38,257 bases of DNA from an uncultured bacterium (GTDB lineage Bacteria; Verrucomicrobiota; Lentisphaeria; Victivallales; Victivallaceae), in the NCBI GenBank assembly GCA_900551245.1, contig URVC01000042.1:1-38257 (forward strand). Reading direction: 5' to 3'. A program made the position numbers and the translations under genes. Under the pieces are notes generated by a model that ran no database searches, was not told the DNA's origin, and saw only the letters and a program-made list of their open reading frames with translations. Below, in pieces: positions 26,093 through 34,188 of the stretch. How positions within the stretch are numbered: position 1 is the first letter of the stretch; each line of letters starts with the position of its first letter.

Positions 26093-26680
26093 TCACTTTC
26101 CGCTCGAAAACACCTCATTGACCCACTTCGCCAGCGCGGCTTCCGCATTCCGGATGCCGCTGCCGGAGAAGGCGCCGCCCCGGACAAACGACGCCTGCGG
26201 ACACGCCTTGCGCATATCCTGCTCACACCGGGCCATTCCGCCGCCGCCGTGGGTGACAAAGGGAATCACCGTTTTGCCGCGGAAATCACTGCTCGTCAGA
26301 AACGTCAGTACCGGCGGCGCCATCGTGCTCCACCAGTTCGGCGTGCCGACGAAAATGACATCGTAGCGGTCGAAATTCTCCACCTTCGACGCAAGTGCCG
26401 GTTTGAATCCCGACCGGCACTCCCGTTTCGCCTGTTCGACGCAGGCGTTGTAGTCCGACGGATACGGGTCCGCCGGTTTGATCTCGAACAGAGTTCCGCC
26501 GGTCAGCTGCTGAATCTTCTCCGCCGCGAACCGTGTGTTGCCGCCCCAGGAGTAGTAGGCGACCAGCACCCGTCCGGGTTCAGCCGACACCTTCGACGCG
26601 ACACTCCGCTCCTCCGCGGAACACCCGAAACCGGAAACCATCGCCGCCGCCATCATACACACCATCGCCTTTCCGATCAT
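26093..26680 (-). CDS. exported flavodoxin, possibly a lipoprotein
   Basis: A 195-residue protein with an N-terminal export helix ending in Cys (VSGFGC followed by SAEE), a plausible but non-canonical lipobox. The flavodoxin fold follows (VLVAYYSWGGNTRFAAEKI, GTLFEIKPADPYPSDYN, YDVIFVGTPNWWSTMAPPV, TVIPFVTHGGGG). Flavodoxins of this group in gut bacteria usually carry this YYSWGGNT loop and occur with CMD and aldo/keto reductase genes. ATG 26680 overlaps the previous stop (ATGA) with an AGGAGAG site inside that gene. Confidence 0.9.
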   Translation of the reverse strand: MIGKAMVCMMAAAMVSGFGCSAEERSVASKVSAEPGRVLVAYYSWGGNTRFAAEKIQQLTGGTLFEIKPADPYPSDYNACVEQAKRECRSGFKPALASKVENFDRYDVIFVGTPNWWSTMAPPVLTFLTSSDFRGKTVIPFVTHGGGGMARCEQDMRKACPQASFVRGGAFSGSGIRNAEAALAKWVNEVFSSGK

Positions 26681-26934
26681 TTCACCATCTCTCCTTTTTC
26701 TGATTGAAGTTTCTCCTCCACGGAATGCAGCAGAAAATCGAGACAATCGATCCGCTTCTGATTCGCGTGGATCTTCTGGAGCAACGCCCTCCTCTGCCGC
26801 AGCAGAAGCCGGCGTTCCCCCTGGAATTTCGCCTCCCGTTCACAAGCGAGAAACTGCTCCGTCATCGCGACGCCGCATCCGGCGTCCTTCAGATTGCGCA
26901 GGAGCAGTATCTCTTTTTCGTCACAGCTTTTCAT
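26677..26934 (-). CDS. headless MerR-like small protein
   Basis: An 85-residue protein matching only the second half of MerR regulators: the LRNLKDAGCGVAMTEQFL segment resembles the second winged-helix part, and the remaining 50 residues form the dimerisation coiled coil (RRLLLRQRRALLQKIHANQKRIDCLDFLL). The N-terminal HTH is absent. GAGGTGGACG before the ATG is a good ribosome site, so it is a real gene start. It could be a dominant-negative partner of a full MerR regulator, a protein-protein adaptor, or a reduced regulator. First gene of the redox operon. Confidence 0.8.
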   Translation of the reverse strand: MKSCDEKEILLLRNLKDAGCGVAMTEQFLACEREAKFQGERRLLLRQRRALLQKIHANQKRIDCLDFLLHSVEEKLQSEKGEMVK

Positions 26935-26975
26935 CGTCCACCTCGTTTGCCCCGGCTGTTCTCTTTCTGAAAATT

Positions 26976-27003
26976 AATGTAATGCAAAATCAAATAATAA
27001 CAA
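26976..27003 (-). promoter_or_regulatory. promoter of the redox operon
   Basis: On the minus strand TTGTTA (26998-27003) and TACATT (26976-26981) are spaced by 16 bases, 42 bases before the ATG at 26934. The region is AT-rich. The LysR box lies 24 bases upstream of the -35. Confidence 0.5.
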
Positions 27004-27026
27004 ATACTTTCTTTTTATGATAATTG

Positions 27027-27041
27027 ATGCTTGAAAAGCAT
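27027..27041. promoter_or_regulatory. LysR box (T-N11-A dyad)
   Basis: ATGCTTGAAAAGCAT is a perfect 6+3+6 inverted repeat that fits the T-N11-A rule of LysR-family operators. It lies between the divergent LysR and redox genes and overlaps the -35 of lysR. Confidence 0.7.
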
Positions 27042-27059
27042 AGATCGAAATGGTATGGT
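27031..27059 (+). promoter_or_regulatory. promoter of the LysR gene
   Basis: TTGAAA (27031-27036) and TATGGT (27054-27059) are spaced by 17 bases. The -35 lies inside the LysR box, so the regulator would repress itself when bound. Confidence 0.5.
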
Positions 27060-27087
27060 ATCCCCATAACCCGGAAGGAATCCAACC

Positions 27088-27984
27088 ATGGAACTCAGAC
27101 TGCTGCGATATTTTCTGGCGGTGGCGCGGGAGAACAGCTTCACCCGCGCGGCCCGGTATCTTCACGTCACCCAGCCGACCCTCTCACGCCAGCTGATGGA
27201 TCTGGAGGAGGAGCTCGGGCAGAAACTGCTGAACCGCGAGACCCATCACATCTCGCTGACGCCGGAAGGGATGCTGTTGCGCAAACGCGCCGAAGAGATT
27301 CTGGCGATGGTGCAGAAAACCGAGGCCGAATTCAGCTCCATCGGCGAAAATGTGGCCGGCGACATCCACATCGGCGGCGGCGAGAGCCGCGCCATGGAGC
27401 TGGTGGCGGACGTCATCTGCGAACTGCATGAGGAGTTCCCCGACATCCGCTGTCATCTCTACACGGCGGTGGCGGGCGATGTGATGGAGCGGCTCGACAA
27501 CGGACTGCTCGACTTCGGCGTGCTTCTTCAGCCGGTGGACATCTCCCGCTACGACAGCGTCACTCTGCCGGTCAAAGACCGCTGGGGAGCCCTGATGCGC
27601 CGGGATCACCCGCTGGCGGCCAAGGAGGCGGTCACCCCGGAGGATCTGCGGAAAGAGCCGCTGATCTGTTCCCGGCGGGAGCCGCGCAACCAGTCGGTCC
27701 GCAACCCCTATGTCGAATGGTTCGGCGAAGCGTTCGACAAGCTCAATGTGGTGGCCGTCCACAATCTGATTCAGAACGCTTCGCTGCTGGTGGAGCGGGG
27801 CATGGGGTGCGCGCTGACGCTGGAGTCGCGGCATGTGACCGGCGGCGCCCTCTGCTTCCGGCCGTTCCGGCCGACGCTGGAATCCGGCTCCAGTCTGGTC
27901 TGGAAGAAGTATCAGATCTTTTCCCGGGCGGCGGCGCTGTTTCTCGACCGCGTCCGGGAGCGGATTGGCCGGGAGGAGCCGTGA
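27088..27984 (+). CDS. LysR-family regulator of the divergent redox operon
   Basis: A 298-residue regulator. The first 60 residues are the LysR HTH (MELRLLRYFLAVARENSFTRAARYLHVTQPTLSRQ) and the remainder the effector domain (AGDIHIGGGESRAMELVADVI, then SLLVERGMGCALTLE). AAGGA before ATG 27088 fixes the start. The divergent layout, a perfect T-N11-A dyad and overlapping promoters indicate control of the seven-gene redox operon and of itself. By analogy with other LysR proteins it senses a small effector, perhaps a quinone-like or electrophilic compound; this is inference. Confidence 0.94.
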   Translation: MELRLLRYFLAVARENSFTRAARYLHVTQPTLSRQLMDLEEELGQKLLNRETHHISLTPEGMLLRKRAEEILAMVQKTEAEFSSIGENVAGDIHIGGGESRAMELVADVICELHEEFPDIRCHLYTAVAGDVMERLDNGLLDFGVLLQPVDISRYDSVTLPVKDRWGALMRRDHPLAAKEAVTPEDLRKEPLICSRREPRNQSVRNPYVEWFGEAFDKLNVVAVHNLIQNASLLVERGMGCALTLESRHVTGGALCFRPFRPTLESGSSLVWKKYQIFSRAAALFLDRVRERIGREEP

Positions 27985-27999
27985 TTGCGGCGCGGCGGC

Positions 28000-28035
28000 T
28001 CCGGGCACCCGGCGGAATCCGCCGGGTGCTCCGGA
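28000..28035. terminator. bidirectional GC-rich hairpin between convergent genes
   Basis: CACCCGGCGG (28006-28015) pairs perfectly with CCGCCGGGTG (28019-28028) across a three-base loop, with further TCCGG/CCGGA pairing outside. It lies 15 bases after the LysR stop and 10 before the end of the convergent hydrolase. There is no T run, so it may need a factor or act as a blocking structure. Confidence 0.55.
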
Positions 28036-28044
28036 CAATCCCGG

Positions 28045-30969
28045 TTATTCGAAGACGATCAACGGGAAGGTTTCAAAATTCTTCCACTCACTGATTCCCG
28101 GCGCGATCTGGATGAATCCTTCGCGAAGCTCTCCATCATTGTCATTGACCAGCAGATTGAAACGGATTCCATCGCGCAGTTTCTGCTGTGACAGCCCGAA
28201 GGCGTCGAAACGCAGTTTTGCCCGGTAGGCGGTGGTGTGCATCCTGTCATCCCGGTGAGTGGTCAGACGGATTGCCCGGGCCGCCTGCTCCGTCTGGAAT
28301 CCGGCCGGAGCCTCCCAGACAAACACCTGCGATTTCCCGTCGGCAAGCCGGGCAAGGCCGATTTTCCAGGGGGCGGACTGACCGGGGATGGAGAGCGCGA
28401 ACTGAATGCTGTCCCCCATCCAGATGTTGGTGCCCGTCTCCGGCTGTACGTGGCGGTCGTCGGTGACGGCGGCATACAGCTCCAGTTCGTTCTGCCCACT
28501 ATTCATGCGCAGGAAGAGCAGTGCACCGAGATCCTCCTTCCCCTGCCAGACCAGATGCCGCTTGCTGGGATCCCCTTCGCACAGCGAAACGACCTGCGCG
28601 GGACGATCCAGCAGAAAATCCGGTTTCCGCCGGTAACTTCCGTCGTCCGCGGGAATCCGCCGCGCCATCCGCAGCGGCAGATCGAGCGAGCCCGCAAACG
28701 GCGTACCCGGCAGTTCATACGTTACTTTAATCCGATTGAGACGCACTTTGGCGTCAATCAGCCCCTTGATGGAGAGCTGCTTCTCCGCTTCTGCGGCCAG
28801 CCGGACAGTCTGTTGAGGCGGAGTGAAGGAAAATCCTTTCTGTAGCTTCACGGCAATTCTGCAGTCCACCGCCTTCTTCAGCGGGTTGGTCAGCGAGAGA
28901 TTCAGCCGGAACGGCACCCCCGGAACGACGGCGCCGGACCGGAACGCGATCAACTCTTTGCCGAGTTCCAGCCGGGAGCTCTGTTCGAAACGATATACCG
29001 CCGGGTCCCGCGACGGCTCGAGGAATGTCAGATTGTCCGCGAGGGGCTGAACCGTCGCGTTGCCCATGAGATCAATGCGTTCCACCCGCTTCGCATCGGT
29101 ATGGATGGCGAGCGGCCCGACTGCGGTATCCGCCTCGTTCCAGAGCGCGATCAGCCAGTCGGCTCCCTGCCGGAATTCAAATCCGACACACCCCTCCGGC
29201 AGTTCGAGATTCCGGAGGAACTTCGCTCCGCGGAACCAGCAGGCGAGCGTATGGTACACGCTCAGCACCGGTTTGGCCTGAAAGTCATGGGTCAGCAATC
29301 CGAAATGGTGCTCCGGATCCGAAGGCGAGTACCCGTCGTTGCGCAGATCGTACCAGTTGTAGCCGATCGCCCCCCGGCTCCAGGAGAAGAGCAGTTTCTT
29401 GAAGAGCGCCAGCGCCTGCTCCCGCTCGGTTCCGCCGATGGCGCTGACCGCGGTTTCGTTGGCGTACCACGGGATCGAAACTCCCGCCTTGCTCCGCAAC
29501 GGCAGCAGACGTTCATCGATCTGTCTGGCATACGCGGCAAAGTTGCTGTGCCCATGGTAAGCGTGCACGTCGAAATACTTTCCGCCGTCGCGCATGGCCT
29601 TGTACTGGTAATCGGGATCCCGGCGGCCCGGGTGCGGACTGAGACCGGCGAATCCGGCGGAATAGAGGACAAGGGAGGGATCCACCGCCTTGACCGCCTC
29701 GCGGGCGACACGTGCGAGATCCACATAATCCGCGGCACCAAAGTGGCTGAACGCGGTAAGATCCGGTTCGTTCCACACCTCCCAGATCCGGATGCGTCCC
29801 CGGAAATGGCGGGCGGTGGTTTCGACATACGCTTTCCAGGCGGCGAGATCGGGCTTGGCCCGGTTCCAATCCTTCCAGTCGCCGGTGTTGCGCAGCGATT
29901 CCGGCGCCGCCCACTGCGCACAGAAGCCGAACATGCCCTGCGTCTCAATGCCGTACCGGGCAAACAGATCGACGACGGAGTCGAACAGACGGTAATCCGT
30001 CCGGTCCGGCGTCGGCTGAATCTCGCACCAGTCCACCGAGGTGCGGATGTAGGAAGCTCCAATCCGGGCCGCGGCCTGCGCCTCCAGCTCCCGTTCCCCC
30101 TCGGCCCAGCGGCCGGGGTGAGAGCAGATGCCGAACATGAAATCGCCCGGCTTCTTCTGATACGCAGGCAGTTTCGGCAGAACAGCCAGCGAGGCTTTTC
30201 CGTCAGCCGTATCGGAGCCGGACTGGATATTCCATTGAATCCACCAGTGGCCGTTCCGTTTGACAACCGGCAGCGGAATGGTAATCTTCTGCCCGGCGGC
30301 AAGCGAATTACGCACCTCAAACGGCACCTGCTCTCCGTTGAAATGAACCATGGCCCCCTTCAGGACAAAGGGGATGGGTTCTCCGGTCGGGTTGCTGATC
30401 TCCAGTTGCGCCATTTCTCCGGGTGAGAGGATTGCCAGCCGGGAGGGATAGACCGGCCGGACCAGCAGTGCGGCCGCCGGATTGCACCGCATTTCCAGTG
30501 CGGCGCGGAGAAGTTTGAGCGAAAACCGGCCGCCGGTCGGATTGCGAAGCTCGATTTCCGAAATGGTGAGCAGACCGGAGCCGGCCAGTTTCACACGCGC
30601 CTGTTTTCCTCCCGGCGAAAGCTCCACCGGGGTGGTGCGGAACGGTTTCCCGTCCGCCGTTCCGGCGAGAACCATCTTGAGAGGCGAACCGGCCTGCAGT
30701 CCGTAATCGAACAGCGCCGCCTGCGGCGCCTGATAGCGGCCGATGGTAAATTTCCGGTCGCGCAGAATCATCGAACGCGCTTCGCCGGTCAACTGTATGC
30801 CGCCGCCGGGCAGAGCGGAAAGCTTCCCCGCCCCCGAATAAAAAGATGCCTTGTACTGTTCATACCGGTCGAATGCGAGCCATGGCCGCAACGCCGCCAG
30901 CTCCTGCGCCCGGCAGAGAAAGAGCGCAGCAAAGCAGAATATGATAACCAGAGTAAAACGCGGTTTCAT
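28045..30969 (-). CDS. large secreted clan GH-A (GH39-like) hydrolase with CBM9-like tail
   Basis: A 974-residue exported enzyme. After a Sec signal (MKPRFTLVIIFCFAALFLCRA) come a CBM-like beta domain (about 25-165), an Ig-like domain (about 170-265), a TIM barrel (about 275-580) and beta-rich domains. The acid/base is Glu401 (IWEVWNEPDLTAF) and the nucleophile probably Glu505 (WYANETAVSAIG). The last 170 residues are a CBM9/DOMON-like domain (TNIWMGDSIQFALSI, RFNLLVNDND). The ribosome site GGGAGGTGATC, just before the ATG, is nearly a full anti-16S match. It is the last gene of the GntR-FAD-prepilin operon, 16 bases after the prepilin-like stop. The substrate is not evident. Confidence 0.85.
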   Translation of the reverse strand: MKPRFTLVIIFCFAALFLCRAQELAALRPWLAFDRYEQYKASFYSGAGKLSALPGGGIQLTGEARSMILRDRKFTIGRYQAPQAALFDYGLQAGSPLKMVLAGTADGKPFRTTPVELSPGGKQARVKLAGSGLLTISEIELRNPTGGRFSLKLLRAALEMRCNPAAALLVRPVYPSRLAILSPGEMAQLEISNPTGEPIPFVLKGAMVHFNGEQVPFEVRNSLAAGQKITIPLPVVKRNGHWWIQWNIQSGSDTADGKASLAVLPKLPAYQKKPGDFMFGICSHPGRWAEGERELEAQAAARIGASYIRTSVDWCEIQPTPDRTDYRLFDSVVDLFARYGIETQGMFGFCAQWAAPESLRNTGDWKDWNRAKPDLAAWKAYVETTARHFRGRIRIWEVWNEPDLTAFSHFGAADYVDLARVAREAVKAVDPSLVLYSAGFAGLSPHPGRRDPDYQYKAMRDGGKYFDVHAYHGHSNFAAYARQIDERLLPLRSKAGVSIPWYANETAVSAIGGTEREQALALFKKLLFSWSRGAIGYNWYDLRNDGYSPSDPEHHFGLLTHDFQAKPVLSVYHTLACWFRGAKFLRNLELPEGCVGFEFRQGADWLIALWNEADTAVGPLAIHTDAKRVERIDLMGNATVQPLADNLTFLEPSRDPAVYRFEQSSRLELGKELIAFRSGAVVPGVPFRLNLSLTNPLKKAVDCRIAVKLQKGFSFTPPQQTVRLAAEAEKQLSIKGLIDAKVRLNRIKVTYELPGTPFAGSLDLPLRMARRIPADDGSYRRKPDFLLDRPAQVVSLCEGDPSKRHLVWQGKEDLGALLFLRMNSGQNELELYAAVTDDRHVQPETGTNIWMGDSIQFALSIPGQSAPWKIGLARLADGKSQVFVWEAPAGFQTEQAARAIRLTTHRDDRMHTTAYRAKLRFDAFGLSQQKLRDGIRFNLLVNDNDGELREGFIQIAPGISEWKNFETFPLIVFE

Positions 30970-30985
30970 AGATCACCTCCCGCGA

Positions 30986-31711
30986 TTAATAGAGATAGAG
31001 TTCCCAGGCGACCCGCTGCGGCGTGACGGCGGATTCCACATGAAGGTCGAACTGCAGGGAATTTTTGGTGTTGCTGTGACGGAAGGCGGGCAGTGTGTCT
31101 CCAGAAATCCCGACATAGTAATCCCGAGTCCGGATCGCCGGATGAACGCTTCCCTTTTCATTATTGGGATTGCGCCCGAGTTCGCTGATGAAGATGATTT
31201 TGCTCGGAGCAATTCCCGGAGCACGGCTTTCCGGCTTGGTCATGTAAGGCGAGGTTGTCGTCGAGGGGGTGTCGACGCAGACCGCCGGCTTGAACTCTTT
31301 TCCCTGCACAAGCTTGCTGAAGGCGTTCATCGCATAACTGACCGTATCGGACAAGCCGTCCGATCCATAAACCACCTCGGTGGAGGGGCAGAAGAGCGCC
31401 CCCTCCCGGGCCAGTTCCGTCGCCCGGGCCCAGTCGGCCGGAATTTCCTTGCTGCCCAGGTAGGGGCGGATCCGGTGGTACCAGTACTGCTGATTTCGCC
31501 CTTCCACAACCGGCGAAGTGGCCGGCGGATAGACACCTTGATCACTGCCATAGAGGGAGAGCGCGGTACCAACCTGCTTTAAGTTGTTCACACAGCTGAT
31601 CTTCTTGGCGCTTTCCCTGGCTTTGTTGAGTGCGGGCAGCAACATCGCCGCAAGAATTGCGATGATCGCAATCACAACCAGGAGTTCTATAAGAGTGATT
31701 TTCCGTTTCAT
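30986..31711 (-). CDS. prepilin-like protein with degenerate H-X9-DL motif
   Basis: A 241-residue protein with leader MKRK and the helix ITLIELLVV followed by AAMLLPALNKARESA. Two usual features differ: Phe+1 is Ile, with Lys before it, and the C-terminal motif reads H-X9-DL (HSNTKNSLQFDL) instead of H-X9-DG. Glu+5 is kept. AAAGGAGAG is seven bases before ATG 31711. It sits 24 bases after the FAD oxidoreductase stop and 16 before the hydrolase. The same context as the other copies argues for a real, functioning gene in spite of the changes. Confidence 0.86.
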   Translation of the reverse strand: MKRKITLIELLVVIAIIAILAAMLLPALNKARESAKKISCVNNLKQVGTALSLYGSDQGVYPPATSPVVEGRNQQYWYHRIRPYLGSKEIPADWARATELAREGALFCPSTEVVYGSDGLSDTVSYAMNAFSKLVQGKEFKPAVCVDTPSTTTSPYMTKPESRAPGIAPSKIIFISELGRNPNNEKGSVHPAIRTRDYYVGISGDTLPAFRHSNTKNSLQFDLHVESAVTPQRVAWELYLY

Positions 31712-31735
31712 AATACGTCTCTCCTTTCTGTCTGT

Positions 31736-33061
31736 TTATACGATTGCGCCATTTTGAACCAGCCGGGTTCGCAGCTCGTTTCGATCAAGTTTTCCGGAAT
31801 CCGCAATGCCGTGAGCAATCATCAAGGCGGCGGCGGTTCCGGCAGCCTCTCCGGTCGTCATGGCGTTGGGCATCACCCGCAGACTGCCGAACACCGCCTT
31901 GTCGCAGCTGACACAGCGGCCGGCGACGAGCAGATTGTCCAGCTTCTCCGGCTGCAGAATGCCGAAAGGGATTCCATGAGATTCCCCCGGTCCGCAGTTC
32001 CAGTCGGCGTTGGGCATTTCGCGCATGTAGGCCTGCCATCCCTCGTAGGTACGGCACTGCTGCTGTTTACCTTTGCCCTGATGAACGTCGACATAATAGC
32101 AGTTGCGGCCGATGGAGTCCGGAAAATCCCGGCGGGCGCGATAGTCGGCCAGCGTCAGTTCATACCGCCCCCGGATGCGCCGCGATTCGCGAACCCCGGC
32201 GAGCGAGGCGGTCTGCGCCAGATGGGCGGCGGCGAATGCCGCTCCGCCGCAATCGTGCAACGCTTCGGTCAAGCGGTGCGCCAGCTTGCGCCCCCGGAAC
32301 ATCGCCTGTGTAACCGATTCCGGATCCGTTGCGTCAAAGTAGAGATGGCCAGCATTGAAGGCGGCGGTGGAGGGGCCGATCAGATTGCTGGTTAAGTGCA
32401 TCGATTCGATATCGCGATAGCGCGGGTCCGCCATGATCTTCCAGATCGGACTGGCGGGATTGCCGCCGAACGTGCCCCGGGTGACATGGGTATAGCTGTA
32501 GTCGTCGATATTGGAGAGCACAAAGCAGAGGGAGCCCGGCATGATCTCCTTATCCGCTTGCGGCTCAATGAAATCCGCCCCGGCAAATCCAGCCAGATCG
32601 CCGTCGCCGGTCGCGTCGATGAAACAGCGTGCCTTCAGCAAATGAATTCCTGCCTTGTTGGCCACGGTGATGCTTTCCACCTGCCGGCCGCGGCTTTCGG
32701 CCCCGGCGACGAGAGTGTGGAACAGAACCTGAACGCCTGCCTCCTGCACCAGGTCATCAAGCACCAGTTTCAGATATTCCGGGTCGAACGGGATGTGTCC
32801 GTGCGGAATTTCCTCACTCTCCAGGCAGGCGAGCTGCCGGGTCGTCTTCCGCACGATCCACTCGCAGATACCGCCGTGGATCAGCCGTTTCCCATCGGTC
32901 AACGGGCACCATGCGGCGACCAGCCCGCTGGTCCCCATTCCGCCCAGACAGCCGGTGCGCTCCACCAGCAGAGTGTCGGCGCCGCCGCGTGCTGCGGCGA
33001 CAGCCGCGGCGACGCCGGCAGGGCCTCCGCCCACGACAATGAGATCATAAAAACTTTTCAT
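31736..33061 (-). CDS. FAD-dependent oxidoreductase (FAD_oxidored family)
   Basis: A 441-residue flavoprotein. The Rossmann dinucleotide loop is at residues 9-25 (VVGGGPAGVAAAVAAARGG) and an ATGDGDLA segment is near the middle. ERTGCLGGMGTSG is the family's conserved FAD-contact region; the C-terminal MPNAMTTGEAAGTAAAL also fits. No signal peptide, so cytoplasmic. It overlaps the GntR gene by four bases (ATGA) and heads a run of prepilin-like and hydrolase genes. Members of this family are common beside glycoside hydrolases in PVC bacteria; the substrate, perhaps a sugar or sugar acid, is unknown. Confidence 0.86.
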   Translation of the reverse strand: MKSFYDLIVVGGGPAGVAAAVAAARGGADTLLVERTGCLGGMGTSGLVAAWCPLTDGKRLIHGGICEWIVRKTTRQLACLESEEIPHGHIPFDPEYLKLVLDDLVQEAGVQVLFHTLVAGAESRGRQVESITVANKAGIHLLKARCFIDATGDGDLAGFAGADFIEPQADKEIMPGSLCFVLSNIDDYSYTHVTRGTFGGNPASPIWKIMADPRYRDIESMHLTSNLIGPSTAAFNAGHLYFDATDPESVTQAMFRGRKLAHRLTEALHDCGGAAFAAAHLAQTASLAGVRESRRIRGRYELTLADYRARRDFPDSIGRNCYYVDVHQGKGKQQQCRTYEGWQAYMREMPNADWNCGPGESHGIPFGILQPEKLDNLLVAGRCVSCDKAVFGSLRVMPNAMTTGEAAGTAAALMIAHGIADSGKLDRNELRTRLVQNGAIV

Positions 33062-34122
33062 TTCACCTCGTCCTGCAATGTTTTGACGCTCTGATATTCA
33101 CGTATTTCCGGCGGAATGTTGATCTGCCCCGGAAACGACAGATCTCCGGCCAGCTGATGATCGATAATATCCAGAACCGCCTTTGCCTGTTGATCCAGTG
33201 GAGTATCGACTGCAGTAATAAACGGTTTTCGGCCGGGTTCCTCATCGAATCCATAGCTGAGCAAACTGATCTCATCCGGTACGGAAATTTTCTGTTCCTG
33301 CAGAAAACGAAGGGTCTCACAGGCGGTCGCATAACTGCAGACGAAGAGTGCGGAACAATCCGGTTTCCCCCGGAACTCCCGCTCCAGAAACGCCCTGGTC
33401 TGTTTGCAGGAATCGATTCCGCGCTGAATCTTCGCATCGAACATCGTCACTTCACAGCCGAGAGTTCTGGCGCAGAGCAGCAGCGTATCGACCACGCTGT
33501 TCATCGTGTAGGAGCGCCCCTCGCTGAAGAGGACGCCGATCCTGCGGTGGCCGCGGCGGTAGAGATAGTTTGCCGCGGTGATTCCGGTCTCCATCAGCTG
33601 CGAACCGACGCATTTGATCTTGAACACCGGCAGCGTCGAGCGGCAGAGCACCACCGGCCGCACCGAACAGGTCAGAATCTGCAACTGCTCCGTCGTGAAA
33701 TGATCGAAACGGACCGGGTCTAAAATGACGGCGTCCGCCTCCAGCTGCGGAATCCTCCGGTAGATGTCCGTGGAGATCTCATAGCGCAGAACCTCGCAAT
33801 GGTATTTCCGCTTTTCCGCCTCCTCTCTCATGGCCTCCTCCATCGCCTGAATCGAGAGAGAGGGCCAATCCGGCCGCAGATAGAGAATCCGGCAATTCCG
33901 GGAAGCGACAGTCTGTCGGGTAACGATCGTGCCGCGGCCGACATGCGATCGAATCAACCCGTTCTCCTGCAAACGTTTCAGTGCGGGCGCCGCAGTGAAC
34001 TGGCTGACCTGATACTCCTGCATGATCTCCCGCAGCGTGGGAAATGTCTCTCCATCCGCGAGGTGTGACAGCCGTTCCAGAAGCAGATGATACAGCTGAT
34101 CGGATTTCCTGATCTTTTCCAT
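33058..34122 (-). CDS. GntR-family regulator with LacI-type sensor domain
   Basis: A 354-residue transcription factor. The N-terminal winged helix (SDQLYHLLLERLSHLADGETFPTLREIMQEYQVSQFTAAPALKRLQENGL) is GntR-type. A periplasmic-binding-like sensor follows from about residue 80 (CRILYLRPDWPSLS; RRGHRRIGVLFSEGRSY; DEISLLSYGFDEEPG). ATG 34122 is preferred; a TTG 21 bases upstream is possible. The gene is first in the operon with the FAD oxidoreductase (four-base overlap), prepilin-like protein and large hydrolase, and so probably regulates its own transcript in response to a sugar. Confidence 0.92.
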   Translation of the reverse strand: MEKIRKSDQLYHLLLERLSHLADGETFPTLREIMQEYQVSQFTAAPALKRLQENGLIRSHVGRGTIVTRQTVASRNCRILYLRPDWPSLSIQAMEEAMREEAEKRKYHCEVLRYEISTDIYRRIPQLEADAVILDPVRFDHFTTEQLQILTCSVRPVVLCRSTLPVFKIKCVGSQLMETGITAANYLYRRGHRRIGVLFSEGRSYTMNSVVDTLLLCARTLGCEVTMFDAKIQRGIDSCKQTRAFLEREFRGKPDCSALFVCSYATACETLRFLQEQKISVPDEISLLSYGFDEEPGRKPFITAVDTPLDQQAKAVLDIIDHQLAGDLSFPGQINIPPEIREYQSVKTLQDEVK

Positions 34123-34188
34123 CTTAATTGAATCGTTTTCCAATGCAATCTGTCTTTAAAAAAATACATCGGTCAATGATGCAATTTT

